Assembly: GCA_964236495.1 (NCBI GenBank)
Contig: CAXSBR010000005.1
Location: 1-64,000 of the forward strand
Reading direction: 5' to 3'
Source of the DNA: CAXSBR01 sp964236495
Lineage (GTDB): Bacteria > Actinomycetota > Actinomycetes > Mycobacteriales > Jatrophihabitantaceae
Length of the DNA stretch: 64,000 nt
The position numbers and the translations under genes are program-made. The notes under the pieces are model-generated. The model made no database searches and was not told the origin of the DNA. It worked only from the letters and a program-made list of their open reading frames with translations. Shown here piece after piece: positions 51,232 through 58,942 of the stretch (the first letter of the stretch is position 1; every line of letters begins with the position of its first letter).

Positions 51232-52410
51232 TCAGCTCAGCAGACCGTGCGCCTGCTTGGCCGCCAGCACTCGACGGACGGCGGCATACACCTGCTTCTT
51301 GAAGCCGGCGGACGTGTGCATGCGCGTCAGGATCGCCTTGGTCATGACGGCGGCCTGCGACGCTTTGACGGTGAGAACGATATCTCCACCGGCGGCGACG
51401 AATCGCCAGGCCCGCCCACCCACCGAGTACGCACTGACCTGCTTTGCCGCGCCCAGATCGTCGCTGATGACGACCCCGGAGAACCTGAGGGTGTGCCGCA
51501 GCAGCCCGGTCACGATGGTCGACGAGAACGCCGCCGGATTATGCGGGTCGATGCGGGTATAGACCGCGGTCGACATCATCACGAAGGGCACCTTCGCCCG
51601 AACGGCGGCCGCGAACGGGCGCAGGTACGGGTCGGTCTTGGTGGTCAAGGTGTCCGTGACGTGCGCGGTGGTGTCGGTATTGCCGGTGACGCGGCCCAGC
51701 CCGGGGAAGTGCTTGACCGTCGCCACGACGCCGGCGGCGGCGAACCCCCGCGCCACGGCCAGCCCGTGTGCGCTGACCACCGAGGGGGTATGGCCGTACT
51801 CGCGGTCCAGATCGCCGATCGGCGGGTTGTGCTTGTTGCCCGCAGCCACGGTGTCCAGCACGGGAGCCAGGTCGACGTTGATACCTGCCGCTTTGAGCTG
51901 GTGTCCCCATCCGGTGGCCCAGTGCTGGAGCGCTGAGGCAGACCAACTCCCTTGAACCAACGCGCTGTGCCGGTCGGTGAAGCCGGGGCCACGCATGCGG
52001 CGCACCTGGCCGCCCTCCTGGTCGGTGGAGATGAACAGCTTGGTGTGTGCTGGAGCACCGTGCTGCAGGGCGGCGGTGATTGCCTTTTCCTGAGAGATGC
52101 TCAGCGTGCTGTTGCCGTCCAAGATCACCGAGCCGACGTGAGAAGCGCGGATCGTGCTCGGGCACGACTTGCTGATGCGGGTGCTGGGGCAGCCCACCAT
52201 CAGTAGTTGACCGACCCGCTCAGCATCGGTCATCGCGTCGAACACCTGCTGCGCCCGGGACTTCGCCGCTGCCGTGCCTACGGCCACCGGCGCCGCCGTA
52301 CCGTGCGCCGCTGCCGGCTTCGAAGCCGGCCTGTGATCCGAACTGGCCCCGGCCGCGCACCCGGCCGCGCCGAGCAGAACCATCGTGGCGGCAACGGTGC
52401 GGATCAGCAT
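51232..52410 (-). CDS. Glycoside hydrolase family 3 lipoprotein (beta-N-acetylhexosaminidase, NagZ/LpqI-like)
   Basis: A 392-residue exported enzyme. The signal ends in lipobox LGAAGCAAG (lipid Cys about residue 18). The GH3 barrel has DQEGGQVRRM, the NagZ motif VKHFPGLGRV and the nucleophile in VISDDLGAAKQVS. Family members in actinobacteria (LpqI) release GlcNAc from cell-wall fragments. Confidence 0.92.
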   Translation of the reverse strand: MLIRTVAATMVLLGAAGCAAGASSDHRPASKPAAAHGTAAPVAVGTAAAKSRAQQVFDAMTDAERVGQLLMVGCPSTRISKSCPSTIRASHVGSVILDGNSTLSISQEKAITAALQHGAPAHTKLFISTDQEGGQVRRMRGPGFTDRHSALVQGSWSASALQHWATGWGHQLKAAGINVDLAPVLDTVAAGNKHNPPIGDLDREYGHTPSVVSAHGLAVARGFAAAGVVATVKHFPGLGRVTGNTDTTAHVTDTLTTKTDPYLRPFAAAVRAKVPFVMMSTAVYTRIDPHNPAAFSSTIVTGLLRHTLRFSGVVISDDLGAAKQVSAYSVGGRAWRFVAAGGDIVLTVKASQAAVMTKAILTRMHTSAGFKKQVYAAVRRVLAAKQAHGLLS

Positions 52411-52469
52411 TGCCCCAACCTAACGCCGCCGGCACCAACCTGTGCACTGGGAACCGAGATGAGCTATGT

Positions 52470-52889
52470 CTAGACGTTTCCCTCTGCCTGGACGTCGTCC
52501 TTGCGCAGCGGACGCAATCGAGCCCAGGCGGCGAACACGAGCCCGACGACGAGCATGCCCAGCCCCGTCCACAGATTGATACGCACCCCGGCCGCCTTCG
52601 CGATCTCGGCCTTGTTGTCGAAGATGCCCGTGACGATCAGCACCAGGCCGTAGACGACGAACATCGCCGCTATCAACCAGCGCAGATCGAACAACTTCGA
52701 CGACGCCGACTGGGGGTTCTCCTGGGCTGTGCCTTCCCCATCGCGCCCGGGCGGTCGCTCTCGACCGCTAGCAGCGGCGTCCCGATCCGGCCGCAGAGCC
52801 GACGATGATCCTGACGGACGCCGGCCCGGTGGGCGATTGGGCTCGACGCGGCGCCCGGACGACCCCGGCCGGCGGCGCTGCTCGGCCAT
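52470..52889 (-). CDS. Small membrane protein with basic N-terminal tail
   Basis: A 139-residue protein whose ATG overlaps the symporter stop by one base (TGATG), so it is translationally coupled. An Arg/Pro/Ser-rich cytosolic tail (residues ~1-65) precedes two transmembrane segments (LIAAMFVVYGLVLIVTGIF and LWTGLGMLVVGLVFAAWARLRPL). The family is unnamed but often follows SSS symporters in actinobacteria; an accessory role is inferred. Confidence 0.78.
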   Translation of the reverse strand: MAEQRRRPGSSGRRVEPNRPPGRRPSGSSSALRPDRDAAASGRERPPGRDGEGTAQENPQSASSKLFDLRWLIAAMFVVYGLVLIVTGIFDNKAEIAKAAGVRINLWTGLGMLVVGLVFAAWARLRPLRKDDVQAEGNV

Positions 52890-54652
52890 CAGACCGTCAC
52901 CAAGACGCTCATCGCCACCGTGAGCACGGCGATGATTCCCGAGAGCCACCAGACGTTGGTGTACCAGTGATCCGCGCTGGAATCGACGAGCTCGGTAGGC
53001 GCCTGACCCCACACCAGCCCCTCCAGTTCGGCCGCGGTCTTGGGCTTGGTCACCATGCTGACTGCCACCGACACGACCAGATCTACGACGAATGCGGTGA
53101 TGGCGCCGTAGAAGTTATGGCTCTGTCCCGACGCGATGTCGATGAAGGGCGAGCGGTGACCGAGGAAACTCGCCCCGACGAACGCGAAGTGCGCCACCAG
53201 CGCACCCAGCGTTCCGGCCGCCAGTCCCCACAGCCCGCCCGCCGCTGTCATTCGCTTCCAGAACAGCCCCAGCAGGAAGGTGGCGAACAGCGGCGCGTTG
53301 AAGAACGAGAACAGCAACTGGATGTAGTTGAACAGGTTGCTGTAGCTGGCTGCGATGAACGCCGTCCCGACACTGATCAGGATGCCCACGACGGTGATGA
53401 TCCGGCCGTGGCGCAGGTAATAGGCGTCTTCGCGGCCCTTGACGACGTAGGGGCGCCAGACGTCGTAGGTCCAGACGGTGTTGAAGCTGGAGATGTTGGC
53501 CGCCATGCCGGCCATGAACGCCGCCAGCAGGCCGGTCAGCGCGACGCCGAGCACGCCGTTGGGCAGGAACCGCCCGACCAGGTAGGGAATCGCGTCGTTG
53601 TAGGTGTACTGCGCGTTGGGCCCGGCACCGATCTTGTCCTTGAGCAGCGCCAGCGCAAGCAGGCCGGGCAGCACCGTCAGGATGGGGATGAAGATCTTGG
53701 GAAAGGCACCGATCAACGACGTGCGCCGGGCCGCGGACAGATCCTTGGCTGACAGGGCGCGCTGCACCTCGGCAAAGTTCGTCGTCCAGTAGCCGAAGGA
53801 GAGCACGAACCCGAGCCCGAGCGTGATGCCGATCCAGTCGCCCAGCGGGTTGGTCGGATGGCCGACGTGAGTACCCGCCCACGTCGCGAGCGCCTTGCTC
53901 CCCAGCGGCGGAGTGGTGCTGACCATGTGCTTGAGACCGCCCCAGCCTCCGACGTGCACCAGGCCGACCACCACCAGCGGAACGAGCCCCGCAATGACGA
54001 CGAAGAACTGCAGCACCTCGTTGTAGATGGCACCCGACAGCCCGCCTACCCCGATGTAGGCCAGCACCACGGCGGCGGCGACCAGGATGGCCACCCACGT
54101 CGACCAGCCCAGCAGCGCCTTGATGACGATGGCCAGTGCGTAGAGATTGACGCCGGCGACGAGCACGCCGGCCGCGGCGAAGGACAGCCCGTTGAACAGG
54201 TGCGCGCCCTTACCGAAGCGCCGGCGCAGGTATTCGGGCACGCTGTGCACCTTGCTGCCGTAGTAGAACGGCATCATCACCAGCGCCAGGAACAGCATCG
54301 CCGGCACCGCGCCGATCCAGTAGAAGTGCACCGTGGAGATGCCGTGCTGGGCACCGTTGGCGGCGTTGCCCAGCACCTCGATCGCGCCCAGGTTGGCCGA
54401 GATGAACGCCAGCCCGGTGATCCAGCCGGGCAGCGACCGTCCGGACAGAAAGAAGTCCTCGCTGGTCGCGACGGCTCGCCGGGCGGCCAGACCGATGCCG
54501 ATGACGATGACGAAGTAGCCGATCAGCAGCGTGTAGTCCAGCGCGTTGACGTGCAGTTTGAGACCGTCGGCGCTGACCATGCGCGCGGCGGGGCTGTCGG
54601 CGCCGAGGATGCGGGCGGCCGGTGGGGCGGCGGCTAGAAGGGATGCGGGCAC
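52889..54652 (-). CDS. Sodium:solute symporter (SSS family)
   Basis: A 587-residue transporter with about 13-14 membrane segments. SGRSLPGWITGLAFISANLGAIEVLG marks the N-terminal Na+-site helix, and LLAAFMAGMAANISSFNTVW the core SSS signature. Relatives carry sugars or sialic acid/myo-inositol (SGLT branch); the substrate is unknown. Start may be GTG 54652 or ATG 54580 (MVSADGLKLHVNALDY). Confidence 0.9.
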   Translation of the reverse strand: MPASLLAAAPPAARILGADSPAARMVSADGLKLHVNALDYTLLIGYFVIVIGIGLAARRAVATSEDFFLSGRSLPGWITGLAFISANLGAIEVLGNAANGAQHGISTVHFYWIGAVPAMLFLALVMMPFYYGSKVHSVPEYLRRRFGKGAHLFNGLSFAAAGVLVAGVNLYALAIVIKALLGWSTWVAILVAAAVVLAYIGVGGLSGAIYNEVLQFFVVIAGLVPLVVVGLVHVGGWGGLKHMVSTTPPLGSKALATWAGTHVGHPTNPLGDWIGITLGLGFVLSFGYWTTNFAEVQRALSAKDLSAARRTSLIGAFPKIFIPILTVLPGLLALALLKDKIGAGPNAQYTYNDAIPYLVGRFLPNGVLGVALTGLLAAFMAGMAANISSFNTVWTYDVWRPYVVKGREDAYYLRHGRIITVVGILISVGTAFIAASYSNLFNYIQLLFSFFNAPLFATFLLGLFWKRMTAAGGLWGLAAGTLGALVAHFAFVGASFLGHRSPFIDIASGQSHNFYGAITAFVVDLVVSVAVSMVTKPKTAAELEGLVWGQAPTELVDSSADHWYTNVWWLSGIIAVLTVAMSVLVTV

Positions 54653-54730
54653 ATGACGTGCCTACCCCTTGGACCCCACCAGACACAAGAGCCCCGCGTG
54701 TAACAGTTTTGGGCGGCCTGCCCACTCGGC

Positions 54731-54790
54731 TCTGCTGCTCCGACGATCGGTTCCCGTGGCCGCTACCGCAAGTACCAGCAGCAAAGCCGG
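54731..54790. repeat. Dispersed hairpin repeat, divergent copy B1
   Basis: Left edge CTGCTGCTCCGAC and right edge CAAGTACCAGCAGCAAAGC match the ends of the family at 8042 and 56135, but the inner arms differ (CCGCTACCGC). A more distant member. Confidence 0.4.
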
Positions 54791-54926
54791 TTCTGCCCGC
54801 GGCCTGCCCTGGCCGCGGCCGCACTACTCGCGGCCGCACTATCTGCCGCCGACTGCACTCTCCCCACTTCGGAAGCCACCGGGACTATCGGCACTCACTG
54901 CTCGCGGCGTTGCTTATGTTCCGGCC

Positions 54927-54980
54927 TTGCTGCTCGGACTACCGCTACGTCCGCCGCCTACCGCAAGGACGCGCAGCATT
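54927..54980. repeat. Dispersed hairpin repeat, divergent copy B2
   Basis: TTGCTGCTCGGACTACCGC on the left is nearly inverse to CTACCGCAAGGACGCGCAGCATT on the right. Same outer hexamer TTGCTG as the family. Confidence 0.4.
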
Positions 54981-55076
54981 GACGGCGGTGGGCGACGGCG
55001 GTGGATAACAGTGCGCAGCATCCACAGGACGAGCCGAATCGACCCGACCACATGCACCGGCGGACAGGCTTGCGTG

Positions 55077-56031
55077 ATGCGCACCCTGCCTGTCATTGCC
55101 GGTCAGCTCGGCATCGTGTCCACCGAGCAGGCGCTGGCGGCCGGTTGGACGTACGCGGCGCTGACGCGAGCGTGCAAGCGCGGCGCCCTTGTCCGAGTAG
55201 CCCGCGGCCACTATCTGCTGGCCGCGGGTCTAGACGACTCCATCGAAGGACGCCGGCAGCGCGCTCGATCCTATGGTCTGGCTGCTGCTCTGGCCGTGCG
55301 CGGGTCCGTCGTCAGCCACCGCACGGCGGCGCTGCTGCTTGGTCTGCCTGTGCTGCGCGTGCCAGCCCGGCCCTGCCTCACGGTTCCCGCCGGTCGCACG
55401 GGCACTGCCGTCGCCGCTCACCTACACCGTGCTGCGCTCCCGACCGACGAGATGCTTCGCGCTGGTGCAGTAGCGGTAACCACCCCGGCGCGATTCATCG
55501 TCGACATCGCCCGGGAGAACGGCGTTGAGCAGGCCCTCGTCGTCGCCGACGCTGCTCTCGCGCGCGGCATACTCAGAGCCGACGAACTCGAACAGGCCGT
55601 AACGCGTCAACGAGGGCGCCCTGGAGTGACTGCGGCACGAGCGCTACTTGGGTTGTGCGACGGCCGCGCCTAGTCGCCACTTGAGTCGATCAGCCGGCTA
55701 AGACTGCACCGGGCCGGTGTTCCGGCTGCCGACCTTCAGACGACGTTGACTGACCAACGCGGCGTCTTCCTCGCTCGCACGGACTTCTACTGGCCCGAAT
55801 ACGGCGTCGTCGGCGAGGCCGACGGGTTGGCCAAGTACGGCACGTTCGAGTCGATTGTCGCGGAAAAAGGTTCGTCAGGAACGGCTCGAGGACGCAGGCG
55901 TGATCGTGGTCCGTTGGGGCTGGACCGACCTGGACAACATGCCCCGCCTCCGGACGCGGATCGAGCGGGCGTTCGCCCGCGGCAGCCGCCTTCCGCACAC
56001 TGAACGCGGCTGGCGGGTGCGCGCGGCATGA
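55077..56031 (+). pseudogene. AbiEi-like antitoxin/DUF559-type protein, broken by a nonsense codon and a frameshift
   Basis: One continuous homologous protein is visible. The N-terminal part has the AbiEi winged helix (GIVSTEQALAAGWTYAALTRACKRGALVRVARGHYLL). The C-terminal part is a DUF559/endonuclease-like domain (RTDFYWPEYGVVGEADGLAKYG, then RLEDAGVIVVRWGWTDL). A TAG at 55671-55673 interrupts it in the same frame (GRA-stop-SPLESISRLRLHRAG; relatives have Glu there). An extra base in the A5 run near 55863-55867 shifts the frame, after which it ends at TGA 56029-56031. Probably inactive. Confidence 0.8.
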
Positions 56032-56040
56032 CGCCCGCCG

Positions 56041-56099
56041 TTGCTGCTCGAGCTATCGCCTTCCGGCCATGGCAACGGCAGTTCAAGCAGCAGAGCGAC
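56041..56099. repeat. Dispersed hairpin repeat, copy C1
   Basis: Left arm TTGCTGCTCGAGCTATCG, right arm GGCAGTTCAAGCAGCAGAGC followed by GAC. Same unit as A1 and A2, 10 bp after the AbiEi-like pseudogene. Confidence 0.6.
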
Positions 56100-56134
56100 C
56101 GGCCGTGCGGGCAGAGGGGGCCGGTCAACCTGCG

Positions 56135-56190
56135 TTGCTGTTTGAGCTGACGCCTTCTGGCTGGCGATACGTCAGCTCAAGCAGCAAAGC
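56135..56190. repeat. Dispersed hairpin repeat, copy C2 (best-conserved)
   Basis: Left arm TTGCTGTTTGAGCTGACG (56135-56152) and right arm CGTCAGCTCAAGCAGCAA (56170-56187) are inverse with a single mismatch over 18 bp; the loop is 17 bases. It is the clearest hairpin of the family. Confidence 0.7.
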
Positions 56191-56459
56191 AGTCGGCCGT
56201 GCTGGCGAGGTGACCGTGAGCCGCCGCCGCTAAGACACCCGCAGGCGTGAGCAGTCCGCCTGGTACACCCGCATTGCTGCTTGAACTGGCGTTTTGGACG
56301 CCGCGTGTGCAAATTTGGGCCAGCAGTGCCGTGGCAGACGGCGGATCGCGGTGCCAAGCAGCACTTCGGTCAACGTCACTGCGGTAACGGTGCATCACAC
56401 CGTTACCGCGCCGCAGCGTCACCGTCCCCGAAGCGTCACCGCCCCAGCACATCCGCAGA

Positions 56460-57488
56460 TCAGCGCGAGGCGGTGCCCTCGACGTAGTCGTCGTCGGTGC
56501 TGACCCAGCTCATCAGGCCGCGCAGCTTGCGCCCGGTCTCCTCGATCGGGTGCTGCTCGCCCTTGGCGCGCAGCGCCTTGAACTCCGGCGCGCCAGCGTC
56601 CTGATCGGCAATGAAGCGGGCGGCGAAGGCTCCGCTGCGCACGTCGGCCAGCACGGCCTGCATGTTCTCTTTGACATGGGCGTCGATCACGCGCGGCCCG
56701 GAGACGTAGTCGCCGTACTCGGCGGTATCCGACACCGACCAGCGCTGCTTGGCGATGCCACCTTCATACATCAGGTCGACGATCAGCTTGAGCTCGTGCA
56801 GGCACTCGAAGTAGGCGATCTCGGGCTCGTAACCAGCCTCGGTGAGCACCTCGAAGCCGTACTGCACGAGCTGGGACGCACCGCCACAGAGCACGGCCTG
56901 CTCACCGAACAGGTCGGTCTCGGTCTCCTCGGTGAACGTCGTCTCGATGGCGCCGGCGCGGGTTCCGCCGATGGCCTTGGCGTAGGACAATGCAAGCTGC
57001 AGCGCGGTGCCGGTGGCGTCCTGTTCGACGGCGACGAGCACCGGCACGCCCTTGCCGTCGACGAACTGGCGTCGAACGAGGTGGCCGGGGCCCTTGGGCG
57101 CAACCATCGCTACGTCTACGTTCGCCGGCGGCTTGATGTAGCCGAAGCGGATGTTGAAGCCGTGTCCGAAGAACAGCGCTTTGCCCTCGGACAAGTTGGC
57201 CTCTACGGACTGGGCATAGAGCTGGCGCTGCTTGTGATCGGGCGCCAGGATCATGATGACGTCGGCCTCGGCGGACGCCACATCGGGCGTGACGACGCGC
57301 AGCCCCTGCTCCTCGGCCTTGGCCCGGCTAGTCGAGCCCTCGAGGAGGCCGACGCGCACGTCGACGCCGGAATCGCGCAGCGACAGCGCGTGGGCGTGGC
57401 CCTGGCTGCCGAAGCCTAGTATGGCGACCTTGCGGCCCTGGATGATCGACAGATCGGCGTCGTCGTCGTAATACATCGTCACGGCCAT
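56460..57488 (-). CDS. ilvC: Ketol-acid reductoisomerase
   Basis: A 342-residue class I KARI. The NADPH motif is ILGFGSQGHAHALSLRDSGV, then VAPKGPGHLVRR and the metal-binding DLFGEQAVLCGG and YFECLHELKLIVDLMYEGG. Converts acetolactate or acetohydroxybutyrate to the dihydroxy acids for Val/Leu/Ile. Starts at ATG 57488; last gene of the ilvB-racemase-ilvN-ilvC run. Confidence 0.97.
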   Translation of the reverse strand: MAVTMYYDDDADLSIIQGRKVAILGFGSQGHAHALSLRDSGVDVRVGLLEGSTSRAKAEEQGLRVVTPDVASAEADVIMILAPDHKQRQLYAQSVEANLSEGKALFFGHGFNIRFGYIKPPANVDVAMVAPKGPGHLVRRQFVDGKGVPVLVAVEQDATGTALQLALSYAKAIGGTRAGAIETTFTEETETDLFGEQAVLCGGASQLVQYGFEVLTEAGYEPEIAYFECLHELKLIVDLMYEGGIAKQRWSVSDTAEYGDYVSGPRVIDAHVKENMQAVLADVRSGAFAARFIADQDAGAPEFKALRAKGEQHPIEETGRKLRGLMSWVSTDDDYVEGTASR

Positions 57489-57551
57489 GCTCGGTTGCGT
57501 CTCCTCGTAGTCGAGCGGTGATGGGTGTGGGAGTTGTGCGGGGGGATGTCG

Positions 57552-57588
57552 ATGGTGCGATGGGAGGTGGATGGTGCGATGGGAGGTG
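57552..57588. repeat. Tandem 19-bp repeat between ilvC and ilvN
   Basis: ATGGTGCGATGGGAGGTG occurs at 57552-57569 and 57571-57588. Shorter GATGGG/GTGGGAG pieces lie on both sides. It is in the 161-bp ilvN-ilvC spacer and has no coding role. Confidence 0.85.
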
Positions 57589-57649
57589 AATGGGGGCGCG
57601 CTGCACGCAAGCAGTGGCCCAAGCAGTGCCCGGAGCAGCGCAGGAGCAC

Positions 57650-58168
57650 TCAGGAAGCGACCGCGCGGATGGACGACGAGGTCATGGCCTTGGCGCCGCG
57701 GCTCAGCGCCACCTGCCCGGACTGAGCGATCTCGCGGATGCCGTAGCGCGACAGCATCTCGATCATGGCGCTCAGCTTCTCCTGGGATCCGGTGCTCTCG
57801 ATGGTCAGGGCGTCCGGGCCGATGTCGACCACCTTGGCCTGGAACAGTTCCACAGTCTCCAGCACGCTGCGCCGGGTGGCATCGTCGGTGCGGACCTTGA
57901 CCAGGAGCAGCTCGCGCCGCACCGCTTGCTTGTCCTCGAGCTCGACGATCTTCAGCACGTTGATCAGCTTGTTGAGCTGCTTGGTGACCTGCTCCAGAAT
58001 CGGCCCCTCGACGCTGACGACGATCGTCATCCGAGAGACCTCCGGGCGCTCGGTGGGGCCGACGGCGAGAGACTCGATGTTGAAGCCGCGGCGGCTGAAC
58101 AGACCGGCCACGCGGGCGAGCACGCCAGGCTTGTTCTCGACCAGCACCGACAGGGTATGGATGGCCAT
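57650..58168 (-). CDS. ilvN: Acetolactate synthase, small (regulatory) subunit
   Basis: A 172-residue protein. The ACT domain is at the N-terminus: MAIHTLSVLVENKPGVLARVAGLFSRRGFNIESLAVG. The second half (ELLLVKVRT... GIREIAQSGQVALSRG) is the ALS_ss C-terminal domain. It gives valine feedback to IlvB. Its ATG overlaps the stop of the upstream racemase-like gene (TGATG), not that of ilvB. Confidence 0.97.
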   Translation of the reverse strand: MAIHTLSVLVENKPGVLARVAGLFSRRGFNIESLAVGPTERPEVSRMTIVVSVEGPILEQVTKQLNKLINVLKIVELEDKQAVRRELLLVKVRTDDATRRSVLETVELFQAKVVDIGPDALTIESTGSQEKLSAMIEMLSRYGIREIAQSGQVALSRGAKAMTSSSIRAVAS

Positions 58169-58896
58169 CAGGGCTGTTCTCCTTCCAGGATGAAGTCCGC
58201 CAGTGCGTTGGCGTGCAGTTCGGTGGTGTCGACGAGCGCGACGTCGGCGTCGCCGTCGTGGACGAGTAGGCCGAACTCGGTGCAAGCCAGCAGAACGGCC
58301 TGGGCTCCGGCATCAGCCAACCGGGCGATGACGTCGAGTACCAAGGTCCGGCCCGCGGCGGACACGGTGCCCTGCGTGAGCTCGGTGTAGATCAGTGTGT
58401 GCAGCGCTGCCCGATCGGCCTCGTCCGGGACGACGAGCTCGATGCCGCGGGCGGCGAACGCCGGCGGGAACAGCTCGGCACTGCCCATCGTGTAGGACGT
58501 GCCGATCAGACCGACTTTCTTAAGGCCGACCTTGTCATAGCCGGCGTACGCACACGCGTCGGCAGCCAGCTCGACCAGGTTGAGCACCGGCACATCCACC
58601 GCGGCGGCAACCTCGGCGGCGACCAGGTGCATCGTGTTCGCACCGATTCCTATGGCCAGGGCGCCGATCGACTCGAGCCGCTGTGCTGCGTCGGCGAACA
58701 TCTTCGCCAGTTGCGGCCAGTCCCCCGCACGCTGCAGCGCCTCGACTTCGGCAAAGTCGACCGACCACACCGTCATCGGCGCGTTGGCCTGGCCACCGAG
58801 CCGGGCGTGAACCCGCTCGTTCATCAGGCGGTAGTACTTCTCGGTAGACGTCCAACTGATCCCGCCGATCAATCCCACCCGTCGCAGCTCACTCAT
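58168..58896 (-). CDS. Aspartate/glutamate racemase-family protein (YgeA-like) inside the ilv operon
   Basis: A 242-residue protein. RVGLIGGISWTSTEKYYRLMNERVHARLGG and VWSVDFAEVEALQRAGDW match the YgeA branch closely. The second catalytic Cys is present (LLACTEFGLLV), but the first catalytic site, CTNTMH in E. coli YgeA, reads GANTMH here, so the Cys and Thr are lost. Racemase activity is therefore doubtful; another role is possible. It lies 46 bp after ilvB and overlaps the ilvN start, so it is co-transcribed with them. Confidence 0.88.
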   Translation of the reverse strand: MSELRRVGLIGGISWTSTEKYYRLMNERVHARLGGQANAPMTVWSVDFAEVEALQRAGDWPQLAKMFADAAQRLESIGALAIGIGANTMHLVAAEVAAAVDVPVLNLVELAADACAYAGYDKVGLKKVGLIGTSYTMGSAELFPPAFAARGIELVVPDEADRAALHTLIYTELTQGTVSAAGRTLVLDVIARLADAGAQAVLLACTEFGLLVHDGDADVALVDTTELHANALADFILEGEQP

Positions 58897-58942
58897 GCAC
58901 TCACTGCTCGTTCCGCTCCTCGGGACTTCGTCCCTGCGGTGC

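Larger units (their letters stand above)
54653..55073. other. Intergenic region with hairpin-type repeats
   Basis: No supported gene in about 420 bp. It contains two degenerate members of the dispersed hairpin family and a GCGGCCGCACTA direct repeat at 54825-54850. It precedes the decayed AbiEi-like gene. Confidence 0.55.
56032..56459. other. Intergenic region between AbiEi-like remnant and ilvC
   Basis: About 430 bp without a gene. It holds hairpin repeats C1 and C2 and a half unit (TTGCTGCTTGAACTGGCG, 56275-56292). At 56372-56445 there are GTCAC/GGTAACGGTG repeats including CGGTAACGGTG and CACCGTTACCG, a perfect inverted pair that could form a hairpin downstream of ilvC. Confidence 0.55.
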
